In this document: in pieces, positions 16,717-24,229 of the stretch | Numbering within the stretch: position 1 is the first letter of the stretch | Layout of the letters: each line of letters starts with the position of its first letter | Origin: Actinoallomurus spadix | GTDB taxonomy: Bacteria > Actinomycetota > Actinomycetes > Streptosporangiales > Streptosporangiaceae | Length of the DNA stretch: 63,091 nucleotides | NCBI RefSeq assembly: GCF_024055725.1 | Contig: NZ_JAMXMX010000038.1 | Coordinates: 1 to 63,091 of the forward strand | Reading direction: 5' to 3' | Program-made: the position numbers and the translations under genes | The notes under the pieces: model-generated | Told to the model about the DNA's origin: nothing | What the model saw: only the letters and a program-made list of their open reading frames with translations | The model's database searches: none

Positions 16717-17446
16717 CCCGCCCGGTCTCCCCGGCGGTGAGCTGCTCAGCCTGCCGAGCGATGATCTGCTCGGCGATGAGCAGGTCGACCGGGTGCGTGA
16801 TCTTGATGTTCTGCTCGCTGCCCGGGACGACCCTGATGGGCGTCTCGGGCAGGTAGCGGTGCACGACGCCGCAGTCGTCCGTCGGCGGCCGCTCGGCGAA
16901 CCCCGGGTCGGCCAGCGCCCGCTCGTACGCCGCGCGGATGACGGCGAGCCGGAATCCCTGCGGCGTCTGGAAGCGGCGCAGTGAGTCCCGGCGCGGCATC
17001 TCGGCCACCCGGTCGCCCTCGACCACCACCACGGTGTCGGACGAGGGCACCGCGACCGCGACGGCCTCCTCGCGCTCCAGCGTCGCGACGCACTCGGCGA
17101 TGATCCGCGCGTCCACGAACGGGCGCGCGGCGTCGTGGAACAGCACGCGCGCGTCGCCGGGCTCGTGCTCCAGCGCGGCCAGCGCCCGCAGCGTCGACTC
17201 CGTACGGGTGGAACCGCCCTCGATGACCCGGCGGACCTTGGCGTACGGTTCGGCGATCACCTCGGCCTCGGGGACGTGCCCCGCCGCCATGACGACGATG
17301 ACCTCGTCGATGTCCGGCGCCGACTCGAACGCCTCGATGGCGCGGGCCAGGATGGGGCGGCCGCCGACCGCGGCCAGCTGCTTCGGCGCGCCGAGTCCGA
17401 GGCGCAGTCCCGTCCCACCGGCGAGGACGACCGCAACGGTTCTCAT
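16679..17446 (-). CDS. ispD: IspD-family cytidylyltransferase
   Basis: A 255-residue nucleotidyltransferase of the IspD/TarI family. IspD couples CTP to 2-C-methylerythritol 4-phosphate in isoprenoid synthesis; TarI makes CDP-ribitol. The CTP-binding loop is VVLAGGTGLRLG...PKQ, followed by HDAARPFVD, RFQTPQGF, TDDCGVVH and NIKITHPVDLLIAE. The sequence fits IspD well but cannot exclude a polyol-phosphate substrate, and its position next to a CDP-alcohol operon makes that alternative worth testing. No IspF partner is adjacent. ATG at 17446; a GTG at 17455 is an alternative. Confidence 0.8.
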   Translation of the reverse strand: MRTVAVVLAGGTGLRLGLGAPKQLAAVGGRPILARAIEAFESAPDIDEVIVVMAAGHVPEAEVIAEPYAKVRRVIEGGSTRTESTLRALAALEHEPGDARVLFHDAARPFVDARIIAECVATLEREEAVAVAVPSSDTVVVVEGDRVAEMPRRDSLRRFQTPQGFRLAVIRAAYERALADPGFAERPPTDDCGVVHRYLPETPIRVVPGSEQNIKITHPVDLLIAEQIIARQAEQLTAGETGRVSAAESGRGSAG

Positions 17447-17461
17447 TCGCCGCACTTTACC

Positions 17462-17518
17462 GACCGGGTGCGTACGGACCGACCACGCGCGTACGGACCG
17501 ACCGGGTGCGTACGGCCG
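17462..17518. repeat. three 19-bp direct repeats in the ispD/CDP-alcohol divergent promoter region
   Basis: GACCGGGTGCGTACGGACC, then GACCACGCGCGTACGGACC, then GACCGGGTGCGTACGGCCG, head to tail in the 268-base divergent gap, 16 bases before the ispD-like start. Each contains GCGTACGG. They look like regulator-binding repeats. Confidence 0.75.
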
Positions 17519-17714
17519 TGAGGACTCACAGCGCCGAGGCAGCGGTAACCTATGGGGGCTCTCGCCGCGTCACCCGGCTGAACGGATGTTTACGGCGAGG
17601 AGGCGGCGCGCTACTAGTCGCGGTATGGTCGGCGCTCGCATCTCACGGCCCCGGCCGGAGAGAGACCCCCACCCCAGACCTGAGGACTACAGAGATGAAG
17701 TTCGGAGGGTGCCG

Positions 17715-19370
17715 ATGACGTTGGCAGTGGTTCTCGCGACCGAGGCGGTCGCGTCCGGTTCCACGCCGACGGCCGGCCTCACACTCCCGGGCGGCGCCGC
17801 CGTCGTCACCCGGTTGATCGCCCAGCTCCAGTCCCTCGACGTCGCCGACCGGCGCGTGATCGCCCGCCCCGAGTTCGCCGCCGCCCTGCGCGAGGCCGGT
17901 TGCGAGGTCGTCGAGTCCAAGGGGCTCGCGGACGACCTGCGCGAGATCGCCCGGGTGGCTCGCACCGCGAACCGGCCGATGCTCGTCGTGCACGGTGACG
18001 TCGTCGCCCACCGTGAGGTGTTCGCCCGGCTCATCTACAACTCCAAGGCTCCCGCCTCGGCCGTCGTCGCCCGCGTGCCCGTGAGCGACGACCGGCTGAC
18101 CCGTCCCCTCATCCGGATCCGCAGGGGCCGCATCCAGTCCGCGGGCTCCCCGTACCACCAGGTGACCGACCCGAACGCCGTCTTCCGCGGCATCGTGCGG
18201 GTCTCGCAGGAGGAGACCGGGACCCTCGCCACGGTGGCCGAGGAGCTGGCCGACCTGGCGGACAGGCCGGACGGCTTCACGGAGATCAGCCCGCTCCGCC
18301 GGCTGTGGGACGCCCCGGATGACACCGGGGACGTCGAGATCGAACAGGCCGGCGGCGTGCACCTCGAGGCCCTGGCCACCACCCCGGTCACCGGGGACGA
18401 CGCGCCGGCCCTGCTCGTCGTCGGCCTGGTGCGCTCGGGGGTGAAGGTCACCGGCCGTGGCAACAGCACGCTGGTGTGCGAGCGGGTCCTCGACCAGACG
18501 CAGGCGGACGCGGCTCAGCGGGCCGTCGACTCCGTCGACGAGGACAAGGTCCGGCTCGCCGCGGCGGTCAAGAACAACGACGGCTTCTTCACCACCTACG
18601 CGGTCAGCACCTACTCCCGCTACATCGCGCGCTGGGCCGGTAAGCGCGGCTGGACGCCGAACGCCGTCACCGCGATCTCGATGGGCATCTCGATCGTGGC
18701 CGCGGGGTTCTTCGCCCTCGGCCAGCGGTGGGGGATGATCCTCGGCGCCTTCTCGCTGTACTTCGCGTTCGTCTTCGACTGCGTGGACGGGCAGCTCGCC
18801 CGCTACACCCGGCAGTTCAGCACGCTCGGCGCGTGGCTCGACGCGACGTTCGACCGGGCCAAGGAGTACACCGTGTTCGCCGGTCTCGCGGTGGGCTCGA
18901 CCGCGGCCGTGGCCGGCGGCTCGGTGCACGGCGGTGACGTGTGGTTCCTCGCCGCGACGGCCATCACGGCGCAGACCTGTCGGCACATGGTGGACTTCGC
19001 GTTCGGCGCCTCGAAGCGGCGCCTGCCGCCGGAGCCCATCCCGATCGTTCCGCTCGGCACGCCCGGTGACAGCATGCTGGACGAGCCGGAGCCGCCGAAG
19101 AGCCGGCCCAAGGGCAGCGGTCTCAGCCACTTCGCGGTGTGGCTGTCCGCGCGCTCGGAGCAGATCCGGGTCTTCCACTGGTTCAAGAAGATGATCGTGC
19201 TTCCGATCGGGGAACGGTTCGCGCTCATCGCCCTCACCGCCGCGATCTTCAACGCGCGCGTGACGTTCTTCGCCCTGCTCACGTGGGGTGGCGTCGCCGC
19301 CTTCTACACGATCGTCGGCCGTATCCTCCGGTCCCTCACCCAGCCGAGGTCGGTGGCAGTTCCCAAATGA
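17715..19370 (+). CDS. nucleotidyltransferase-like domain fused to CDP-alcohol phosphotransferase
   Basis: A 551-residue two-part membrane protein laid out like the archaeal/thermophile IPCT-DIPPS fusion that makes and uses CDP-inositol. Residues 1-230 follow the nucleotidyltransferase fold, but the signature glycine/arginine loop and the PK pair are lost (AVVLATEAVASGSTPTAG), so this half may be inactive. Residues 290-545 form a CDP-alcohol phosphotransferase with several membrane helices and a complete motif: D355, D358-G359, A362-R363, G372, D376, D380. An NDGFFTTY...WTPNAVT bridge resembles that of DIPPS. ATG at 17715 follows CGGAGGG. It is the first gene of a five- to six-gene coupled operon. 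Confidence 0.85.
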   Translation: MTLAVVLATEAVASGSTPTAGLTLPGGAAVVTRLIAQLQSLDVADRRVIARPEFAAALREAGCEVVESKGLADDLREIARVARTANRPMLVVHGDVVAHREVFARLIYNSKAPASAVVARVPVSDDRLTRPLIRIRRGRIQSAGSPYHQVTDPNAVFRGIVRVSQEETGTLATVAEELADLADRPDGFTEISPLRRLWDAPDDTGDVEIEQAGGVHLEALATTPVTGDDAPALLVVGLVRSGVKVTGRGNSTLVCERVLDQTQADAAQRAVDSVDEDKVRLAAAVKNNDGFFTTYAVSTYSRYIARWAGKRGWTPNAVTAISMGISIVAAGFFALGQRWGMILGAFSLYFAFVFDCVDGQLARYTRQFSTLGAWLDATFDRAKEYTVFAGLAVGSTAAVAGGSVHGGDVWFLAATAITAQTCRHMVDFAFGASKRRLPPEPIPIVPLGTPGDSMLDEPEPPKSRPKGSGLSHFAVWLSARSEQIRVFHWFKKMIVLPIGERFALIALTAAIFNARVTFFALLTWGGVAAFYTIVGRILRSLTQPRSVAVPK

Positions 19371-20053
19371 GTGTACTTCCTGGTATGTCCCCGGCGGCCG
19401 GCAAGCCCGCCGCGGCCCCCGTTCCCGACGCCGAGCTCGCCTACCACGGCAGCCGGCTGGTCGCCTACCGCGACGACGGCCCCATCGCGCTCGCACTGGG
19501 CCGGCTGACCAAGGGTCAGCTGCCGCCGTTGCTGCCGTTGCTCGTCGCCGGGATCGTCACCGCGATCCTGCTGGTGGTCGGCGTCAGCGGCCAGACCAGC
19601 CCGGCGGTCTTCGCTCCGGTGCTGGTGCTGCTGCTGGCCGGTCCCGGTTCGACGCATCCGCACAGCGGGCGCCTCGACTGGCTCGTGCCGCCGCTGATGC
19701 GGGCGATCGAGTACGGTTACCTGGCGACGCTGGGCTTCTCGCACGACGTCTCCAAGCCGCTGGTCTACGCCTTCCTGGGCGTGCTGGCCTACCACCACTA
19801 CGACACCGTCTACCGCACGCGCCAGCGGTTGTGGCCGGCGCGGTGGGTGTTCGTGGCCGGTCTCGGCTGGGAGGGCCGCCTGCTGATCGCGGCTGTCGCC
19901 ACGCTCGCGGGCAGGCTGCCTGTCGTGCTGGCCGTGCTCGGCGTCTACTTCGCCCTGCTGTTCGGCATCGAGAGCGTCTACACCTGGGTGCGGACCGGTA
20001 CCGGCAAGGGCGTGATGGTGAATCTCGAGGATGAGGAGGAAGCCGGCTCATGA
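19367..20053 (+). CDS. DUF5941-like membrane protein
   Basis: A 228-residue protein with about five hydrophobic segments (near residues 53-70, 78-92, 118-140, 160-180 and 183-203). Its middle contains SHDVSKPLVYAFLGVLAYHHYDTVYR, with a His/Asp-rich stretch that could be catalytic or metal binding. I place it in the DUF5941 family, found in actinomycetes next to CDP-alcohol phosphotransferase genes. The start codon overlaps the preceding stop (ATGA), and its own stop overlaps the next start, so it is an integral part of the operon. Function unknown. Confidence 0.7.
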   Translation: MSVLPGMSPAAGKPAAAPVPDAELAYHGSRLVAYRDDGPIALALGRLTKGQLPPLLPLLVAGIVTAILLVVGVSGQTSPAVFAPVLVLLLAGPGSTHPHSGRLDWLVPPLMRAIEYGYLATLGFSHDVSKPLVYAFLGVLAYHHYDTVYRTRQRLWPARWVFVAGLGWEGRLLIAAVATLAGRLPVVLAVLGVYFALLFGIESVYTWVRTGTGKGVMVNLEDEEEAGS

Positions 20054-20781
20054 TCGGCATGGTTCTGGCCGCGGGCGCGGGGCGCCGTCTCCGCCCGTAC
20101 ACGGACACGCTGCCCAAGGCCCTGGTGCCGGTCGACGGTGACACGACGATTCTCGACATCGCACTCGGCAACCTCGCGGAGGTCGAGCTGACCGATGTCG
20201 TCATCGTCGTCGGCTACTGCGCCGAGGCGGTCGAGCAGCGCAAGGCCGCGCTGGAGAGCCGGTACGGCGTGTCCATCACGCTCGTGCACAACGACAAGGC
20301 CGAGGAGTGGAACAACGCCTACTCCATGTGGCTGGCGCGTGAGCACTTCGGCGAGGGCGTCCTGATGGTCAACGGCGACACGGTCCACCCGGTGAGCGTG
20401 GAGAAGACCCTCCTGGAGAACCGCGGCCCGGACATCCTCCTCGCCGTCGACAACGCCAAGAAGCTCGCGGACGAGGAGATGAAGGTCATCCTCGACGCCG
20501 ACGGGCACCTTCAGCGCATCACGAAGCTGATGGACCCCTCCGAGGCGTACGGCGAGTACATCGGCGCGACCCTGCTGGAGCCGGCCGCGGCCGAGCCGCT
20601 CGCCGACGCGCTGAAGGCCACCTGGGAGCGCGACCCCGACCTCTACTACGAGGACGGCTACCAGGAGCTGGTGAACCGAGGCGGGAAGATCTCGGTGGCC
20701 CCGATCGGCGCGGTCGACTGGGTCGAGGTCGACAACCACGACGACCTGGAGAAGGCCCGCCGGATCGCCAAGGAATACTGA
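20050..20781 (+). CDS. LicC/IPCT-like sugar- or polyol-phosphate nucleotidyltransferase
   Basis: A 243-residue nucleotidyltransferase with an intact N-terminal loop (GMVLAAGAGRRLRPYTDTLPKALVPV), an NNAYSMWLAR motif, VNGDTVHP and a C-terminal WVEVDNHDDLEKAR. The NNAYS motif is typical of phosphocholine (LicC) and inositol-1-phosphate cytidylyltransferases, so CTP is the likely nucleotide. It would supply the activating activity that the degenerate N-terminal half of the fusion seems to lack. ATG overlaps the previous stop (ATGA), and its stop overlaps the next start (TGATG). Confidence 0.85.
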   Translation: MIGMVLAAGAGRRLRPYTDTLPKALVPVDGDTTILDIALGNLAEVELTDVVIVVGYCAEAVEQRKAALESRYGVSITLVHNDKAEEWNNAYSMWLAREHFGEGVLMVNGDTVHPVSVEKTLLENRGPDILLAVDNAKKLADEEMKVILDADGHLQRITKLMDPSEAYGEYIGATLLEPAAAEPLADALKATWERDPDLYYEDGYQELVNRGGKISVAPIGAVDWVEVDNHDDLEKARRIAKEY

Positions 20782-21854
20782 TGCCGCTGCTCACGCGGAT
20801 GCTCCCCGCGCCGCTGTCCATCGATGTGCGGCGCGGGGCCATCGCCCACCTCGGGGAGCTGCTCGCGGACCGGCGGATCGCCACGGAGGGCCGCGTCGCC
20901 ATCGCGGTGGGGCCGGGGCAGGGCGACCAGATCGCCGAGCACATCCGGCCGAGCCTGCAGGCGTGCGAGGTGTTCCACGTCGACGGCGGCACGGTCGACG
21001 CCGCCGTCGAGCTCGGCTCCCGGCTGCGCAGCGGATCGTACGAGGCCGTCGTCGGCATCGGTGGCGGCCGGACCATCGACGCCACGAAGTACGCCGCGAC
21101 GCTGGCCGGCATGCCGATGGTCTCGGTCGCCACGAACCTCTCCCACGACGGCATCTGCTCACCCACGGCCTCCCTGGAACACGAGAAGGGCAAGAACACC
21201 TTCGGCGTGACGATGCCGCTGGCCATGGTCGTCGACCTGGACTACGTACGCGCCGCGCCGGAGCGTCTGGTCCGCGCCGGGGTCGGCGACGTGCTGAGCA
21301 ACTTCTCGGCGGTCGACGACTGGCTGCTGGCGGGCCGGGAACAGGGCGACCCGATCGACCGGCTCGCGCTGACCCTCTCCCGTACGGCCGCCGAGGCGCT
21401 CATCTACCAGCCGAAGTCGATCGAGTCGGACGAGTTCCTCACCGTGCTGGCCGAGGGGCTGGTGCTGTCGGGGATGGCGATGTCGTTCGCCGGGTCCTCA
21501 CGCCCGTCGAGCGGCGGCGACCACGAGATCCTGCACGCGATCGACCACCTGTTCCCCGGCACCGCCAACCACGGCGAGCTGGCGGGGATCGGCGCGGCGT
21601 TCTGCTACCACCTGCGTGCCACCCACCTCGGTGAGGGCGCGGAACGCCTCGAGCAGATCGTGACGTGCCTCGACCGTCACGAGCTGCCCAAGACACCGCA
21701 TGACATCGGCCTGACCGAGGAGCAGTTCGCCCAGGCGGTGCTCCACGCTCCCCAGACACGGCCCGGCCGATACACCATCCTCGAGCACCTCGGACTCGAC
21801 GAGGGCGCTGTGCTGAAAGCGGTACGCGAATATGTCGGCACCTTCGCTGGCTGA
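20781..21854 (+). CDS. glycerol-1-phosphate dehydrogenase-like enzyme
   Basis: A 357-residue member of the iron/zinc-containing alcohol dehydrogenase-dehydroquinate synthase superfamily, closest in motifs to glycerol-1-phosphate dehydrogenases (AraM/EgsA and archaeal G1PDH). It has the nucleotide loop GIGGGRTIDATKYAA, the NLSHDGICSPTAS segment typical of G1PDH, and predicted metal ligands D170 (VGDVLSNF), H248 (GDHEILH) and H264 (NHGELAG). G1PDH reduces dihydroxyacetone phosphate to sn-glycerol-1-phosphate. Another polyol phosphate product remains possible. It is coupled by overlap on both sides to the nucleotidyltransferase and the second CDP-alcohol phosphotransferase. Confidence 0.8.
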   Translation: MPLLTRMLPAPLSIDVRRGAIAHLGELLADRRIATEGRVAIAVGPGQGDQIAEHIRPSLQACEVFHVDGGTVDAAVELGSRLRSGSYEAVVGIGGGRTIDATKYAATLAGMPMVSVATNLSHDGICSPTASLEHEKGKNTFGVTMPLAMVVDLDYVRAAPERLVRAGVGDVLSNFSAVDDWLLAGREQGDPIDRLALTLSRTAAEALIYQPKSIESDEFLTVLAEGLVLSGMAMSFAGSSRPSSGGDHEILHAIDHLFPGTANHGELAGIGAAFCYHLRATHLGEGAERLEQIVTCLDRHELPKTPHDIGLTEEQFAQAVLHAPQTRPGRYTILEHLGLDEGAVLKAVREYVGTFAG

Positions 21855-22623
21855 GGTCCGGGCGGGCGGACAGCCACCCGGCCTCAAGGAACGCCGGAAC
21901 GAAGAGCACTGGGCGGGACGGCTGTACATGCGCAGCATCTCGCCCCTGTTCACCTGGCTCTTCATCCGGATCGGGTTCAGCCCGAACCAGCTCACCTACA
22001 TGATGATCGCCTGCGGCGTCCTGGGCGGCGCGGCCGTGGCGGTCGACGGCCGCGGGACGGCGGGCCTGATCTGGGCGGTCGTCGGCGCCCTGCTCATCCA
22101 GGCGTACCTCCTGCTGGACTGCTCCGATGGCGAGGTCGCGCGGTTCCGCAAGCGCACCTCGGTCACCGGCGTGTTCCTCGACCGGATCGGGCACTACATG
22201 TCGGAGGTCGCGCTGCTGGCCGGCCTCGGCGTGCGCGCCCAGGGCGCGTGGGAGAACGGCGGCTACGTCGAGCTGGGCCTGCTCGCCGCGCTCGGCGCGG
22301 CACTGATCAAGGCCGAGACCGACAACGTCGTGGTCGCCCGCGCCAAGTCGGGCCTGCCCGCGGATCCCTCGAGCGGGGACCGCGCGCTGCGCCCGGAGTC
22401 GACGGGCCTGGCGCTCGCCCGCGAGGCCGTGTCGCTGCTGAAGTTCCACCGGATCATCGGCGCGGTGGAGCTGTCGCTGCTCATCGTGGTCGCGGCGGTC
22501 ATCGACCATGTGACGGACGGCCTGACCGCCACGCGGGTCCTCGCCGTCGCCGTCGCGGTGGTCGCGGTCCTGCAGACGGGCCTGCACTTCGTCAGCATCG
22601 TGGCCTCCCGGAGGCTCAAATGA
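21832..22623 (+). CDS. CDP-alcohol phosphotransferase with a variant active site
   Basis: A 263-residue membrane protein of the CDP-alcohol phosphatidyltransferase family, with about six hydrophobic helices. The motif reads D96, D99-G100, A103-R104, G113, D117, but the last position, normally the Asp proposed as the catalytic base, is H121 (DRIGH). The enzyme would transfer a phospho-alcohol from a CDP-linked donor to a lipid or polyol acceptor. It overlaps the preceding gene by 23 bases. The substrate cannot be named; the G1PDH-like neighbour suggests a glycerol-1-phosphate moiety. Confidence 0.85.
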   Translation: MSAPSLAEVRAGGQPPGLKERRNEEHWAGRLYMRSISPLFTWLFIRIGFSPNQLTYMMIACGVLGGAAVAVDGRGTAGLIWAVVGALLIQAYLLLDCSDGEVARFRKRTSVTGVFLDRIGHYMSEVALLAGLGVRAQGAWENGGYVELGLLAALGAALIKAETDNVVVARAKSGLPADPSSGDRALRPESTGLALAREAVSLLKFHRIIGAVELSLLIVVAAVIDHVTDGLTATRVLAVAVAVVAVLQTGLHFVSIVASRRLK

Positions 22624-22675
22624 GGCGATTTCAGATGAGCTCCTCCGGGGTTCACGGCGAGTCGTGGAGGCGCGT

Positions 22676-23536
22676 GTGAGGATCTCCGTCGTCGTGCTGA
22701 CCATGGGGAACCGGCCGGTCGAGCTCGAACGCGCCGTCAAGAGCGCGCTGGGCCAGGTCGGCGTCGAGATCGAGGTCGTCCTCGTCGGCAACGGCGCGGA
22801 CGTTCCCGGTTCCTGGCCCGAGAACGTCAAGGTCCTCCGCCTCCCGGAGAACGTCGGCATCCCGGCCGGCCGCAACCGGGGCGTCGAGGCGTCGTCCGGC
22901 GAGCTCATCCTCTTCCTCGACGACGACGGCTGGTACGAGTCGATGGAGCTGGGCGCGCGGCTGCGGGACATGTTCACCGAGGATCCGAAGCTCGGCATCG
23001 TCTCCTTCCGCGTGCGCGATCCCGAGGGCGGCCCGGGGGAGCGGCGGCACGTTCCCCGGCTCCGCGCCGGCGACCCGCTCCGCTCCTCGGAGGTCACGAC
23101 GTTCCTCGGCGGCGCCTGCGCCATGCGCCGCGCCGCGTTCGACGCGGCCGGCGGGCTCCCCGAGGACTTCTTCTACGCCCATGAGGAGACCGACCTCGCC
23201 TGGCAGGCGCTGAACGCCGGATACCGCATCGTGTACGACGCCGAGTCGGTGATGTTCCACCCGGCCGTCGCGCCGACGCGGCACGAGATGTTCTACCGGC
23301 TCAACGCCCGCAACCGCGTCTGGCTCGCCCGGCGCAACCTGCCCTGGCCGCTCGTCCTCGTCTACCTCGGGGTGTGGGTGGGGATGACCGTCCTGCGCGA
23401 ACGCAAGCCGGCCTCGCTCCGCCCGTGGTTCAGCGGCTTCCTCGAGGGCTGGCGCAAGCCCGCCGGCCGGCGCCGCCCCATCTCCTGGCGCACCGTCTGG
23501 CGCATGACCCGCCTCGGCCGCCCCCCGGTCATCTAG
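22676..23536 (+). CDS. GT2-family glycosyltransferase
   Basis: A 286-residue GT-A enzyme of the rhamnosyl/galactofuranosyl-like GT2 group. It shows VVVLTMGNR at the N-terminus, NVGIPAGRNRGVEASSGE, the metal-binding FLDDDGW, an LGGACAMRRAAF stretch and an HEETDLAWQALNAG acceptor motif, with one C-terminal hydrophobic segment near 225-243. GTG at 22676 has GTGGAGG six bases upstream; GTG at 22664 is an in-frame alternative. It is 53 bases after the CDP-alcohol gene and probably the last gene of the operon, since a large hairpin follows. Confidence 0.85.
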   Translation: MRISVVVLTMGNRPVELERAVKSALGQVGVEIEVVLVGNGADVPGSWPENVKVLRLPENVGIPAGRNRGVEASSGELILFLDDDGWYESMELGARLRDMFTEDPKLGIVSFRVRDPEGGPGERRHVPRLRAGDPLRSSEVTTFLGGACAMRRAAFDAAGGLPEDFFYAHEETDLAWQALNAGYRIVYDAESVMFHPAVAPTRHEMFYRLNARNRVWLARRNLPWPLVLVYLGVWVGMTVLRERKPASLRPWFSGFLEGWRKPAGRRRPISWRTVWRMTRLGRPPVI

Positions 23537-23601
23537 GCGGTCCGCGCGCCTGCCGATCCGGCCAACGCGACAGAACGTCACGGATCGGTACGGAAGCGGC
23601 T

Positions 23602-23694
23602 CCGGGGGAGGCCATGTCTCTTCCAGGGCCGTCTACTCACGCGAGCAATTTCTTGTTTGAGTAGACGGCCCTGGAAAAGAGCGCCCTCCCCCGG
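23602..23694. repeat. long imperfect hairpin with a 20-base loop
   Basis: The core arms 23618-23638 and 23659-23681 pair over an 18-bp run (TTCCAGGGCCGTCTACTC) and three more pairs after a two-base bulge. Outer arms CCGGGGGAG (23602-23610) and CTCCCCCGG (23686-23694) extend it. No T-run follows on either strand. It could be a terminator, a processed RNA hairpin or a MITE-like remnant. The rest of the 23537-23797 gap shows nothing else clear. Confidence 0.7.
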
Positions 23695-23797
23695 GGACCT
23701 GCTTCTCAGGCTTCCGCCTCCGGGCCTGGCGTCGTGTTGTCCACAGCCTGGGGACGACGGTGGATTCGGGCCGGCTTCACGGCGGATGATTGCTGTC

Positions 23798-24109
23798 ATG
23801 TCCGGGGGGAGCAAGCAGCGGATCGGAGCGCTGATCAGGCAGGCGAGGATGATGCGGCGGTTGTCCCTGCGGGAACTCGCCGAGCTGTGCGACGTCAGCG
23901 TGGCGACCTTGAGCGCCATCGAGCGGGGTTCGCGCAACGTCAGTCTTCCGCTCGCCGATCGGATCCTGGGGGCGATGGAGCTGGAGCTGCATCTGGAGAC
24001 CCAGCCACGGTGGGAGACGATCGACGCGGCGATCGCCGAGGCGGCCGGTCGGCCACTCAAGGAGCGGATCGCCGGCTGGGCTCGCTCCTGCGCACGATGC
24101 CCATGCTGA
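23798..24109 (+). CDS. XRE-family helix-turn-helix protein, apparently truncated
   Basis: A 103-residue protein with an N-terminal XRE DNA-binding domain (about 10-65: SLRELAELCDVSVATLSAIERG) and a segment ending ETIDAAIAEAAGRPLKERIAGW. After that the frame reads a Cys/Arg-rich nonsense-like tail and stops. In related antitoxin-like proteins, as I recall them, a longer C-terminal domain follows this point. A different frame downstream (24110-24228) carries a plausible C-terminal remnant. The HTH part could still bind DNA. ATG at 23798; ATG at 23786 is possible; neither has a clear ribosome site. Confidence 0.55.
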   Translation: MSGGSKQRIGALIRQARMMRRLSLRELAELCDVSVATLSAIERGSRNVSLPLADRILGAMELELHLETQPRWETIDAAIAEAAGRPLKERIAGWARSCARCPC

Positions 24110-24228
24110 CCCGGGTGAGACTTCCCCTCGTGCCGCTCGCGGAGGTCGAGACGGCGGACGCCTATGCGCGCAGGGTCCTGGACCGCATGCGCCGGGGCGC
24201 CCGAGTCGGCCGGCGCCGGGTCGGGTGA
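24110..24228 (+). pseudogene. out-of-frame C-terminal remnant of the XRE-associated protein
   Basis: One frame lower, the DNA reads RVRLPLVPLAEVETADAYARRVLDRMRR and a stop at 24228. This resembles the final helix of nucleotidyltransferase-like domains fused to such HTH antitoxins. It is too short to be a convincing gene and is best explained as the tail left after an internal deletion and frameshift. Homology is from memory only. Confidence 0.35.
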
Positions 24229-24229
24229 G

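Noticed and set aside
16679-17446. Calling this gene TarI (CDP-ribitol synthase) rather than IspD
   Set aside because: The sequence motifs are shared by both and fit IspD; no TarJ-type ribitol dehydrogenase is adjacent. Kept as an alternative only.
17643-19496. 617-codon minus-strand ORF antisense to the CDP-alcohol fusion
   Set aside because: The plus-strand frame has a perfect CDP-alcohol motif; the antisense has no fold-like pattern.
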